Assembly (NCBI GenBank): GCA_044377735.1
Contig: JBILYK010000006.1
Coordinates: 17,625-81,624 of the forward strand
From: Tabrizicola_A sp044377735
GTDB taxonomy: Bacteria > Pseudomonadota > Alphaproteobacteria > Rhodobacterales > Rhodobacteraceae
Reading direction: 5' to 3'
Length of the DNA: 64,000 nt
Each line of letters begins with the position of its first letter. Position 1 is the stretch's first letter. Below, one piece after another: positions 24,415 through 32,831 of the stretch. The notes under the pieces were generated by a model. The model was not told where the DNA came from. It saw only the letters and a program-made list of their open reading frames with translations, and ran no database searches. The position numbers were made by a program, and so were the translations under genes.

Positions 24415-25170
24415 GTGGGGGGCGGTATGGCGCTGGCAGTCATCACAGGGGCAGGGGCACCGGGCGGCATCGGCATGGCCTGCGCCCGCGCCTTGGGGCA
24501 AGCGGGCTTTGATTTGGCCATCACCGCCACAACAGGCCGGATTGAGGCCCGCCGCGCTGAACTTATGGCCGAGGGGTTTGCCGTGACCGCATTTCAGGGC
24601 GACCTGACCGACCCGGCCACCGTGGCGCGGCTTTATGACACAAGCGGCCCGGCGGCGGTTTTGGTGAACAACGCGGGCATGGGGTCTGTTCTGGCCCCGG
24701 CCGAACAGATGGCCTTTTTGGACATGACGGCGGAGCAATGGCGCCGCCAGATGGATGTCACGCTGACCACGGCCGTTCTGGTCACGCGCGCCTATCTGCC
24801 CGCCATGCTTGCCGCAAGCCAAGGCCGGGTTGTGATGATGGCCTCTGTCACCGGGCCGCTGGTATCGAGCCCCGGGGAAAGCGCCTATTCGGCGGCCAAG
24901 GCCGCGATGGTGGGCTTGACCCATGCGCTGGCACTGGAGGTCGCGGTGCATGGGGTGACGGTGAATGCCGTGGCCCCAGGCTGGATTGCCACCGAGGCCG
25001 CAACCCCGCAAGAGCTGCGCGCCGCTGCCGCCACCCCGCCGCGCCGGGCCGGCACGCCCGCCGAAGTGGCCGCCTGCGTGGCCTTTCTCGCCTCGTCCGG
25101 TGCATCTTATGTCAACGGTGCGACTTTGGTGGTCGATGGCGGCAATATCTTGCAAGAGCGCAAGGCATGA
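24415..25170 (+). CDS. Short-chain dehydrogenase/reductase (SDR)
   Basis: The 251-residue protein is a classical NAD(P)-dependent SDR. It has the Rossmann motif TGAGAPGGIG (about residues 10-19), NNAGMGS (about 84), a catalytic Ser in MMASVTGPL, and YSAAK (Tyr about 163, Lys +4). The terminal VDGGNIL is FabG-like. The start is decided by the ribosome site: GGAGGTGA (24402-24409) is five bases from GTG 24415, whereas ATG 24427 is too far. Its stop overlaps the rsmB start by four bases. The substrate is unknown. Confidence 0.88.
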   Translation: MGGGMALAVITGAGAPGGIGMACARALGQAGFDLAITATTGRIEARRAELMAEGFAVTAFQGDLTDPATVARLYDTSGPAAVLVNNAGMGSVLAPAEQMAFLDMTAEQWRRQMDVTLTTAVLVTRAYLPAMLAASQGRVVMMASVTGPLVSSPGESAYSAAKAAMVGLTHALALEVAVHGVTVNAVAPGWIATEAATPQELRAAAATPPRRAGTPAEVAACVAFLASSGASYVNGATLVVDGGNILQERKA

Positions 25171-26321
25171 CCCCCGCCGCCCGCCTTTCGGCCGCCATCA
25201 CAGTGCTGGACCGCATTCTGGGTGGAGAGCCTGTTGAGCAGGCACTTACCAATTGGGGCCGCGCCAGCCGCTTTGCCGGTTCGGGTGACCGCCACGCGGT
25301 GCGCGATCTGGTGTTTGACGCCCTGCGCTGCAAACGGTCTTTTGCCGCACTTGGCGGTGGGCTGACAGGGCGGGCGCTGATCTTGGGCGGCCTGCGCGCG
25401 GCTGGTGGCGATGTCACGGCGCTCTTTTCGGGCGAGGGCCACGCGCCTGCCCGCGTGTTGGAGGCCGAGGCCGGACGGGTGCCGGTCGGGGCCGAGGCTG
25501 TGGATGTACAAGACTGGATATATGACAAATTTTTCATATCATTGGGCAATGAATGTGATAAATCACTTGAAGTGTTGCGCCATCGTGCGCCGGTGTTTCT
25601 GCGTGTGAACCGGGCCAAGGCCAGCCTCGCGGTTGCGATGTCCGCGCTGTCGGAGGACGGGATTGTCTGCCAGCCGATCGAGTGGGTGGAAAACGGACTG
25701 GAAGTCACCGAAAACGCGCGGAAAATTCACCAATCCAGCGCCTATATCCAAGGTCTGGTTGAATTGCAGGATGCCGCCTCACAAGCGGTGGTCGAAGCGC
25801 TGCCGCTGCGCGATGGGCAGCGCGTGCTGGACCTTTGCGCCGGAGGTGGTGGCAAGACGCTGGCCATGGCGGCCCGCGCGCGGCTGGAGCTTTATGCCCA
25901 TGACGCCGATCCGGGCCGCATGCGTGACCTTCCCGCCCGCGCAGCGCGGGCAGGTGCGCGCGTGTCACTCGTGAAAAATCCCGAAAAGACTGCGCCTTAT
26001 GCTGTTATCGTAACAGATGTTCCCTGTTCCGGTTCCGGCAGCTGGCGCCGCGATCCGATGGGCAAATGGGCGCTGACGCCCGACCGTCTGGCAGCGCTTT
26101 GCCAGCTTCAACGCGAGATCTTGGCGCGGGCGGTGCCGATGCTGGGGCAGTCTGGGGTCTTGGCCTATGTGACCTGCTCGATGCTGCAAGAGGAAAATGA
26201 AGCTCAGATAAGTAAGTTTCTTGATGAAAATAAAGCCTTTATCTGCCTTTTCCAGCGTCGGTTTTCACCTTTGCAGGGCGGTGACGGGTTCTTTTTGGCG
26301 CTCTTGAGTCGAGAGATATAG
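25167..26321 (+). CDS. RsmB/NOP-family 16S rRNA cytosine-5 methyltransferase
   Basis: The 384-residue protein has an N-terminal NusB-like helical part and a C-terminal SAM methyltransferase domain. SAM motif I is VLDLCAGGGGKTLAMAA (about residue 214), followed by VTDVPCSGSGSWRRDP (about 282) and VTCSMLQEEN (about 338). The two cysteines (PCSGSG and TCS) are the catalytic pair of m5C RNA methyltransferases. Short stretches near 25,515-25,570 and 26,195-26,260 are clearly richer in A/T than the rest. ATG 25167 is coupled to the SDR stop; the longer open frame upstream is a shadow. Confidence 0.87.
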   Translation: MTPAARLSAAITVLDRILGGEPVEQALTNWGRASRFAGSGDRHAVRDLVFDALRCKRSFAALGGGLTGRALILGGLRAAGGDVTALFSGEGHAPARVLEAEAGRVPVGAEAVDVQDWIYDKFFISLGNECDKSLEVLRHRAPVFLRVNRAKASLAVAMSALSEDGIVCQPIEWVENGLEVTENARKIHQSSAYIQGLVELQDAASQAVVEALPLRDGQRVLDLCAGGGGKTLAMAARARLELYAHDADPGRMRDLPARAARAGARVSLVKNPEKTAPYAVIVTDVPCSGSGSWRRDPMGKWALTPDRLAALCQLQREILARAVPMLGQSGVLAYVTCSMLQEENEAQISKFLDENKAFICLFQRRFSPLQGGDGFFLALLSREI

Positions 26322-26404
26322 CGTGAGACATTGCAACCTTTAGAGGAATTTTTTGTAACCTATTTCACCGAAATCCGATATTCTACCAAAGCTGCCTGTG
26401 CCGA

Positions 26405-26420
26405 TTAAGCCTCGGTTAAC
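26405..26420 (+). promoter_or_regulatory. CtrA-type binding box TTAA-N7-TTAAC upstream of cckA
   Basis: TTAA (26405-26408), seven bases, then TTAAC (26416-26420) is a perfect match to the alphaproteobacterial CtrA consensus. It lies 65 bases upstream of the chosen cckA start inside the only A/T-rich gap of this region. CckA drives CtrA phosphorylation, so this would be a feedback site. Confidence 0.65.
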
Positions 26421-26485
26421 AATTGCCGGGTCAAGTGTGTGGTGCAGTTGTTCTGCAAACGGCAACCTGCACAAAGGAGAGGGTT

Positions 26486-28801
26486 TTGGCGGGCCGACCT
26501 GTGAACGATCTGGCCGGGGTTTTTGTCGACCGGTGGCGTGGCCCGCAGGCGGGGTTGCTTTTGGTGGCCCTGGCGGTCACTGCGCTGGCAGTTGCGGCAT
26601 TTGCGGCAGATGTTCGGCTCCGGGGTGGTGCGGCCATTGTCGGGCTGACCTTTGTGGCGTTGGTTTTTGTCGGGCGTGGGCTGAACGGGTTGAAGGTGCT
26701 GGATCAGCGGCGGTTGGATCGTCGTCTGGTGCAGATGACGGGGCAGGACGCGACGCCCAGCTTCACCACTGATTCCCTCGGCCAAATCCGGTTTCATAAC
26801 CTCGCCGCGCGTGAACGGTTTGGTGGGGTTGAAGGCAACACGCTGGTCGCGATCTTGGGTGAGGCGTTTGCCGCCCCCTCTGCGGTGCTCTACCGTTTGC
26901 AGGCCCGTGCCGCCCATGCGGGTGCCGCGCGTGAAGATGTGGTCAGCCGACGCGGTCACACGCGGCTGTCGGTGCATCGGTTGGGTGATGACCGTTTCCT
27001 CTGGCGACTAGAGGAATTTGCCGACCGCAGTTCCATCGGGCGCGGGGCCGAAACGATGAGCCTGCCGATGCTGACCGCCAATAAGGCAGGCGTGGTGCTG
27101 TTCACCAATGAGGCAATGCGGCGACTTCTTGGCGGGCGGCCTAAGCGGCTGGATATGGTCTTTGCCAGCCAGCCCCTGCGGTCAGGCGAAGAGGTGGAGG
27201 TGAACGGTGTCGATGGCCCCTTGCGGGCCATTCTCGCCGAGGTTGAGGGCTTGGCTGAACGGCGTGAAATCTTCCTGTTGCCCCTGCCCACAGCGGCGCC
27301 GACATCGCAGGTGCAGGCAGATTTCGAACATGTGCCGGTGCCACTTTTGAAATTTTCCCCCGATGGCAGCCTGCGCGCCGCCAATATGGCTGCGCGCGAT
27401 CAGATGCGTCTTGACCCAGACACAACCCCGGCCTTTCATGATCTCTTTGATGGCTTGGGGCGGCCCGTCGGGGACTGGTTGGGCGATGTGGTGGCCGAAC
27501 GCAAACCAGGCGGGGCCGAGGTTCTGACCGCGCGCCAATTGGGCAGCGAGGTGTTTTTGCAAGTCACCCTGCGCCGGATTGTCGAGGCAGGGCGACCGGG
27601 GGTTCTGGCAATTTTGCAAGATGCCACGGCGCTCAAGACGCTTGAGGCGCAGTTCGTGCAAAGCCAGAAAATGCAGGCCATAGGCCAACTGGCTGGTGGG
27701 ATCGCGCATGATTTCAACAACCTTTTGACAGCGATCTCGGGCCATTGTGACTTGTTGTTGCTGCGCCATAAGGCCGATGATCCGGCCTACCCTGATCTGA
27801 TCCAGATCCACCAGAATGCCAATCGTGCCGCCGCTCTTGTGGGCCAGCTTCTGGCTTATTCGCGCAAACAAACCCTGACGCCGGAGCGTCTGGATCTTGA
27901 GGATCTTCTGTCAGAACTGACCCATCTTCTGAACCGGCTGGTTGGCGAACGTATCAGCCTACGGCTGAGCCATGGTGCCGGGCTGCAGACCATCCGCGCT
28001 GATCGGCGCAAGCTTGAACAGGTAATGATGAACCTTGTCGTCAACGCCCGCGACGCCATGCCCGAGGGGGGGACGATTCACATCGAAACCGAGGCGTTGT
28101 GCCTGCGTGACGATATGCGCCGCGACCGTGCGCTTGTCCCGGCGGGTGACTATGCTTTGATCCGGGTCAACGATACCGGTTGTGGCATCCCACCCGATCG
28201 ACTGCAGAAAATCTTTGAGCCGTTTTACACCACAAAGAAAACTGGCGAGGGAACCGGCCTTGGTCTGTCAACGGTTTACGGCATCGTCAAGCAGTCTGGC
28301 GGGTTTATTTTTGTTGAGTCCACCGAAGGCGAGGGCTCGGTGTTTCAGCTCTATTTTCCCATCCACAAGGGCCTTGCCGGAGAAGTGCCACTACCCAAGG
28401 CCGAGATGAAAGCCAATCCATTGATGCGCCCAGGCGAGGGGGTTGTGCTTTTGGTTGAGGATGAGGCACCGGTGCGCGCCTTTGCCAGCCGCGCGTTACG
28501 GATGCGCGGTTATACCGTCTTGGAGGCGGAAAGCGCCGAAGAAGCGCTGCAGATGCTCGAAGATCCGCGGCTTGAGGTAGATATTTTTGTCACCGATGTT
28601 GTGATGCCGGGGATGGATGGGCCATCTTGGGTTAAGCAGGCGCTTGAAGTTCGCCCGGATGTGAAGGTGATCTTTGTGTCTGGCTATGCTGAGGATGCGC
28701 TGGCTGAAATGCAGGCGCGAATCCCGAACTCGGTCTTTCTGCCCAAACCCTTCTCGCTTTCTGATCTGACGGCCACCGTCCAAGGCCAGCTTTTGCATTA
28801 G
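26486..28801 (+). CDS. cckA: Hybrid histidine kinase CckA (cell-cycle phosphorelay)
   Basis: The 771-residue protein has two N-terminal transmembrane helices (about residues 14-55), PAS-like regions, and a HisKA domain with GGIAHDFNNLLT (His about 409). HATPase_c follows with VVNARDAMPEGG and GTGLGLSTVYGIVKQSGG, then a receiver domain with TDVVMPGMDG (Asp about 704). The HDFNN variant and receiver tail are characteristic of CckA, which passes phosphate via ChpT to CtrA and CpdR. The start is TTG 26486, six bases from AAAGGAG; GTG 26501 is possible. A CtrA-type box lies upstream. Confidence 0.92.
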   Translation: MAGRPVNDLAGVFVDRWRGPQAGLLLVALAVTALAVAAFAADVRLRGGAAIVGLTFVALVFVGRGLNGLKVLDQRRLDRRLVQMTGQDATPSFTTDSLGQIRFHNLAARERFGGVEGNTLVAILGEAFAAPSAVLYRLQARAAHAGAAREDVVSRRGHTRLSVHRLGDDRFLWRLEEFADRSSIGRGAETMSLPMLTANKAGVVLFTNEAMRRLLGGRPKRLDMVFASQPLRSGEEVEVNGVDGPLRAILAEVEGLAERREIFLLPLPTAAPTSQVQADFEHVPVPLLKFSPDGSLRAANMAARDQMRLDPDTTPAFHDLFDGLGRPVGDWLGDVVAERKPGGAEVLTARQLGSEVFLQVTLRRIVEAGRPGVLAILQDATALKTLEAQFVQSQKMQAIGQLAGGIAHDFNNLLTAISGHCDLLLLRHKADDPAYPDLIQIHQNANRAAALVGQLLAYSRKQTLTPERLDLEDLLSELTHLLNRLVGERISLRLSHGAGLQTIRADRRKLEQVMMNLVVNARDAMPEGGTIHIETEALCLRDDMRRDRALVPAGDYALIRVNDTGCGIPPDRLQKIFEPFYTTKKTGEGTGLGLSTVYGIVKQSGGFIFVESTEGEGSVFQLYFPIHKGLAGEVPLPKAEMKANPLMRPGEGVVLLVEDEAPVRAFASRALRMRGYTVLEAESAEEALQMLEDPRLEVDIFVTDVVMPGMDGPSWVKQALEVRPDVKVIFVSGYAEDALAEMQARIPNSVFLPKPFSLSDLTATVQGQLLH

Positions 28802-28831
28802 GGTGTATGGCGTTTGATCGGGTTGAGTCGA

Positions 28832-29380
28832 TCAAGCGCGATGCGCTCTGCTCCGCGCCAGACTGTCGCTGTCCTGCGCCGACATCCTGTTGATCCCCTC
28901 CAGCATGGGCCACAACAATCCTGCTCAATCATCTCCGGCGTCGCGCGCTGCGGACCGAGATCCGCGCTCCAATCACCAGAACCGGCACGCCGCGATTGTC
29001 GGCCGCACGCAATCGCGCTGGCCACAGCTCGTTCTCCACGAGCACCAGGGGTCTATAACCCGCCCGGCCGCCCCCGGTGCTATCGACCGGGGCTAGGCTG
29101 CTGTCACCCCCGGCAAAGACCACCCCTGCACCTGCGCCCGCCCCGTTTTGGTGGTCGTGGGCACCAAGACCCGTAAACCCGGTCGCGCAGCCAAAATCGC
29201 CTCGATCATCCAGTGCGCCGAGGTCGCTTCTCGCACCGAGGCCGAGTGCGGCCAGAGCCGCATCCCCGGCCTTGGCGCGGGCAAAAGGCCCAGACGTTCC
29301 ACCACCGCGCGGCGCGGCCCAAAGACCGCCTGATGGGCCAGAACCAAAGCCATGACCATGACGATCTGATACAGGATCAT
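28832..29380 (-). pseudogene. waaA: Decayed waaA (Kdo transferase) remnant, frameshifted and truncated
   Basis: Three reading frames read in order across the reverse strand resemble the N-terminal half of 3-deoxy-D-manno-octulosonic acid transferase. Frame one (29380-29093) has LWPHSASVREATSAHWMIEA, RPGLRVLVPTTTKTGRAQV and WSLPGVTAA then a stop. Frame two (from about 29097) has LAPVDSTGG, YRPLVLVENELWPARL and VPVLVIGARIS. Frame three ends with MSAQDSDSLARSRA. Each step is explained by a small indel. The C-terminal glycosyltransferase half is absent. It lies between cckA and an amidase, so a functional waaA must be elsewhere. Sequencing error cannot explain the missing half. Confidence 0.75.
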
Positions 29381-29407
29381 GCACCAGACTTTCGGTGGCT
29401 TGACGCG

Positions 29408-30823
29408 TCAGACAAGTTTCGGTGGCCGCTGGCCCGGCCAGTCGGTGGCCTCATGCCAAGCCTGCCCCATCGCAAGGATCGCAGCATCTGCGCCCACTGG
29501 CCCCGCCAGTTGCATGCCCATCGGCAGACCCTGTGGGCCAAAACCCACCGGCAGTGACAGGGCGGGCAGGCCGATCAGGCTGATCGGGATCACCACTTCC
29601 ATCCAGCGGTGATAGGTGTCCATCACCTGACCGTTGATCTCTTGCGGCCAGCGCCAGTCGGTCGGGAAGGGCCAAACCTGCGCCGAGGGCAGGGCAATGG
29701 CGTCATAGGTCTGAAACAGCCGCGCCATATGGGCATAATAGCGGCTGCGGATGGTACTCGCCTCATAAACCGCCTGCGCTGACAGGCTTCGACCCTGCTC
29801 AATTTCCCACAGGGTCTCGACCTTCAACTGCGCGCGTTTGTCGGGCTGGTCGTAAATCGCTTTGAATCCGCCCGCATTCAGCATGGCGCGCAGCGTGGTC
29901 CAGGACGACCACAGCTTTTCCGCCGGGAAGGGCGGCGGCAACACCTCAACGATGGCACCCATCGCTTCCATCTTGGCCAAGGCGGCCGCGCAGAGATCCA
30001 CAATCCCGGGTTCCATTGCATAGGCCCCGCCCCAATCGGCCAGCCAGCCGATGCGCTTGCCCTTGAGGCTGGCCCCGGCGAGTGCCGCGGCGTAATCATC
30101 TGGCACCCTGCCAAAGGGCACCTCGGGGTTGATCCCGGCCTGCACCTGCAACAGCCGTGCGACATCCTCCACCGTGCGCCCCATTGGTCCTTCGGTGGCC
30201 AAGGTCGCCAAATGCGTGTCGCCTTCGGCATCTGTCGGGACAAGGCCCCAGGACGGGCGAAACCCATAGACGTTGCAAAAGGCCGCCGGGTTGCGAAGGC
30301 TGCCCATCATGTCGCTGCCATCGGCCACCGGCAACATGCGCGCCGCAAGGCCCGCAGCCGCCCCACCTGACGACCCACCCGCGGTGCGGCTCAGATCATA
30401 GGGGTTGCGGGTCACACCAAAGACCGGGTTGAAGCTGTGGCTGCCATGACCCCATTCGGGGGTGTTGGTTTTGCCAATGAAAATCGCGCCCGCCGCCCGC
30501 ATTCTGGCCGCCAAAAGGTCATCAGAGGCTGGCACAAAATCCTTGAACAACGGGCTGCCCCAGGTCGTGCGCAACCCCTTTGTCGCGCACAGATCCTTCA
30601 CCGCAAAGGGCAGACCATGCAGCCAGCCTTGGCGGGGGGCATCATCTGCCGCCCGGGCCTCGGCCATCAGATCGTCGCTGTCGCGCAGCGAGATCACCGC
30701 ATTGACCGCGCCGTTCACGGCGTCGATCCGGTCCAGATGCGCCGCCATCACCTCGGATGGTGCCACCTCGCGCGCCGCGATCATGCGCGACAGCTCCGAG
30801 GCCGAGTGCTCCCACAAAGCCAT
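29408..30823 (-). CDS. Amidase signature-family hydrolase (distal gene of the pot cluster)
   Basis: The 471-residue protein carries the amidase signature fold with a Ser-cis-Ser-Lys triad. Lys is in GLPFAVKDLCATKG (about residue 76), and the Gly/Ser-rich segment AGGSSGGAAAGLAA (about 149-162) holds the nucleophile. The substrate may be any amide. GGAAAGG precedes ATG 30823. It is the last gene of a reverse-strand run amidase-potA-potB-potC-potD-amidase, but two hairpins in the 130-base gap after potD may limit read-through. A second amidase opens the cluster. Confidence 0.9.
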   Translation of the reverse strand: MALWEHSASELSRMIAAREVAPSEVMAAHLDRIDAVNGAVNAVISLRDSDDLMAEARAADDAPRQGWLHGLPFAVKDLCATKGLRTTWGSPLFKDFVPASDDLLAARMRAAGAIFIGKTNTPEWGHGSHSFNPVFGVTRNPYDLSRTAGGSSGGAAAGLAARMLPVADGSDMMGSLRNPAAFCNVYGFRPSWGLVPTDAEGDTHLATLATEGPMGRTVEDVARLLQVQAGINPEVPFGRVPDDYAAALAGASLKGKRIGWLADWGGAYAMEPGIVDLCAAALAKMEAMGAIVEVLPPPFPAEKLWSSWTTLRAMLNAGGFKAIYDQPDKRAQLKVETLWEIEQGRSLSAQAVYEASTIRSRYYAHMARLFQTYDAIALPSAQVWPFPTDWRWPQEINGQVMDTYHRWMEVVIPISLIGLPALSLPVGFGPQGLPMGMQLAGPVGADAAILAMGQAWHEATDWPGQRPPKLV

Positions 30824-30867
30824 TTGCGCCTTTCCAAATACTCTCAGGGGGTGAGCCGCGTGCGGCG

Positions 30868-30886
30868 AGGGGGCGGAACGCCCCCT
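30868..30886 (-). terminator. Second hairpin in the potD-amidase gap
   Basis: AGGGGGCG (30868-30875), loop GAA, CGCCCCCT (30879-30886) is an 8-bp perfect stem. No T-run follows on the reverse strand, so termination would be weak; it could equally protect the 3' end of the pot mRNA. Confidence 0.4.
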
Positions 30887-30915
30887 GCACCTGCGCGTCA
30901 GCGCTCATAGGGCGT

Positions 30916-30944
30916 GATGCGGGGGCATCTTCTGCCCCCGCATC
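30916..30944 (-). terminator. Stem-loop after potD
   Basis: GATGCGGGGGCA (30916-30927) and TGCCCCCGCATC (30933-30944) form a 12-bp perfect stem with loop TCTTC, nine bases beyond the potD stop on the reverse strand. No T-tract follows, so partial termination or an mRNA-stabilising hairpin that sets high binding-protein expression is likely. Confidence 0.6.
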
Positions 30945-30953
30945 GCGTTTGGA

Positions 30954-31979
30954 TTACTTCATCAGCTCGGTCCAGATCGCGGTCATGTATTCGCGCGACT
31001 TTTCGTTGCAGGTCGGCATGAAGAAGCCCGCAGCCTTGTGCTCTTCTGGGATCACCACTTCCGGGGCGGTCGCCATTTCGGGGTCCATGAAGGCCTCAGA
31101 CCCGGCAATCCCGTTGGCATAGCGCGCGAAGTTGGAAATCATCGCTGCATTTTCCGGCTTCATGATAAAGTCCATGAAGGCATAGGCGTTGTCGACGTTC
31201 TGGGCGTCGTTCAACAACATGACCGAGTCCATCCACAACGGATAGCCTTCCTTCGGATAGCCATAGGCCACAGTATCTTTTTCCAAACGGATACGCATGG
31301 ACGAGCCGTTCCAGTTCACCGAAGCGGCCCAGTCGCCATTGGCCATTTTCTCGGTGGCGCCGTAATCCATCGAGACCCAGTTCGGCTTGGCCGCCATCAG
31401 GCTGTCACGCACCTTCTTGAGAACCTCAAGGTCCTCGCTGCAGGGCTCGCCGCCATGGTATTTGGTGGCCAGGGTCACGATGTCCATCATCTCGGGGACG
31501 ACGTTCATCTTGCCCTTCAACTCGTCCGGCACTTCCAGCCAGACAGCCGAGGTGTTGATGTCGCCGCCATAGATCGCGGTATCCACCGCGATGCCCACGG
31601 TGCCCCACTGCCACGGAACCGAGGTGGTGCGGCCTGCGTCCCAAGCGACGTCTTTCCATTCCGGCGCGATATTGGCGTGGTTCGGCAGCTTGGCCAGATC
31701 CAACGGGACCGTCAGGCCCTTTTCGTTGAAGATCGACACATAGTTGGCCGAGGGCACCACAAGGTCAAAGCCATGGCCACCGGCCTCAATCTTGGCCAGT
31801 GCGGTGTCGTTGCTGTCATAGTCGGTCACCGTCACGGTGATCCCGGTCTCTTCAGTGAACTTTTTCAGAAGGTCCGGCGAGGTGTAGTTGCCCCAGTTGT
31901 AAAGTTGCAGCGTGCCTTCGGCGCTGGCAAGCCCCGTGGTGGCCATCAGCAGGGCGGTTGCGGTCAGGAATTTTTTCAT
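30954..31979 (-). CDS. Periplasmic substrate-binding protein, PotD/PotF-like
   Basis: The 341-residue protein starts with a signal peptide (MKKFLTATALLMATTGLASA, cleavage about residue 20). The mature start GTLQLYNWGNYTSPDLLKKF is the hallmark of spermidine/putrescine binding proteins. Further conserved parts are FDLVVPSANYVSIF (about 75) and VPWQWGTVGIAVD (about 122). The ligand is probably a polyamine or polyamine-like cation, but ligand residues cannot be verified by eye. It is the fourth gene after potA-B-C, separated from potC by 42 bases. Confidence 0.88.
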   Translation of the reverse strand: MKKFLTATALLMATTGLASAEGTLQLYNWGNYTSPDLLKKFTEETGITVTVTDYDSNDTALAKIEAGGHGFDLVVPSANYVSIFNEKGLTVPLDLAKLPNHANIAPEWKDVAWDAGRTTSVPWQWGTVGIAVDTAIYGGDINTSAVWLEVPDELKGKMNVVPEMMDIVTLATKYHGGEPCSEDLEVLKKVRDSLMAAKPNWVSMDYGATEKMANGDWAASVNWNGSSMRIRLEKDTVAYGYPKEGYPLWMDSVMLLNDAQNVDNAYAFMDFIMKPENAAMISNFARYANGIAGSEAFMDPEMATAPEVVIPEEHKAAGFFMPTCNEKSREYMTAIWTELMK

Positions 31980-32021
31980 GTTCGTCTCCCGTGTTGGTTT
32001 TGGCAGTTTGGTTGTGGGTAT

Positions 32022-32831
32022 CTAAGTTTTGTCTTTATCGCGCGTCAGCAGGAAAAATGCGGTCAAAAGCACGACGGTAAGCATCAAAAGCCCGGTCGAG
32101 ATGGCGTTGATCTCGGGCGTCAGCTGACGGCGCATTTGGCCCAGCATATAGGTGGGCAGGGTGTCTTGCCCCGCCGATTTCACAAATTCGGTGATCACCA
32201 CATCATCCAAGCTGACCACAAAGGCCAGCATCATCCCGGCAATCACCCCCGGCATCAAGATCGGCAGTGTCACCCGGCGAAAGGTCAACCAAGGTGTTGC
32301 GTAAAGATCCGCCGCAGCGGTTTCCAGCGTCAGGTCCATCCCTTCCAATCGTGCGCGGATCGGCAGATAGGCAAAGGGAATGCAAAAGGCGGTATGGGCC
32401 AAGATCAGATAGCCCAGCCCTTGGATGCCGGTAATGGTCTTGATGAGACCAAACAGGATCATCAGCGCCACGGCGGTCACGATCTCGGGCACCATCAGGG
32501 GCTGGTTGATCATCACATAGATAAAGGTCTGGCCCTTGAAGGCGCGCCGGCGCGTGGTGCCCAGTGCGGCCATGGTGGCCAGGATGGTCGAGAACAGCGC
32601 CGCAAAGCTTGCAATCACCAACGAGCGCAGCGTGGCATCCTTGACCGCCTGATTGTCCCAAGCCTTGACATACCACTGCCACGAGAACTCACCCCAATTG
32701 CCGAGGGTGGTCTCAGAGTTGAAGGAATAGACCACCAAGGTGAAGATCGGGATGTAAAGCGCCATAAAGGCGAGCATCGCCATCGTGGCAAAGCCGGGCA
32801 GCCGGGCGACCTGAAAGCTGGACTTAGCCAT
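32022..32831 (-). CDS. ABC transporter permease, PotC-like
   Basis: The 269-residue inner-membrane protein has about six hydrophobic helices and the binding-protein-dependent permease loop (EAA-like) around ETAAADLYATPWLTFRRVTLPILMPG (about residues 170-195). It pairs with the PotB-like permease. ATG 32831 gives MAKSSFQVARLPG with GGGGAG about eight bases upstream, and overlaps the potB-like stop by eight bases, so a start at 32861 is unlikely. Confidence 0.9.
   Translation of the reverse strand: MAKSSFQVARLPGFATMAMLAFMALYIPIFTLVVYSFNSETTLGNWGEFSWQWYVKAWDNQAVKDATLRSLVIASFAALFSTILATMAALGTTRRRAFKGQTFIYVMINQPLMVPEIVTAVALMILFGLIKTITGIQGLGYLILAHTAFCIPFAYLPIRARLEGMDLTLETAAADLYATPWLTFRRVTLPILMPGVIAGMMLAFVVSLDDVVITEFVKSAGQDTLPTYMLGQMRRQLTPEINAISTGLLMLTVVLLTAFFLLTRDKDKT

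Noticed and set aside
28832..29380. An intact small secreted protein on the reverse strand (151-codon ORF)
   Set aside because: Its useful part only makes sense as the middle piece of a broken WaaA; the other parts are Gly/Arg-rich shadow sequence.
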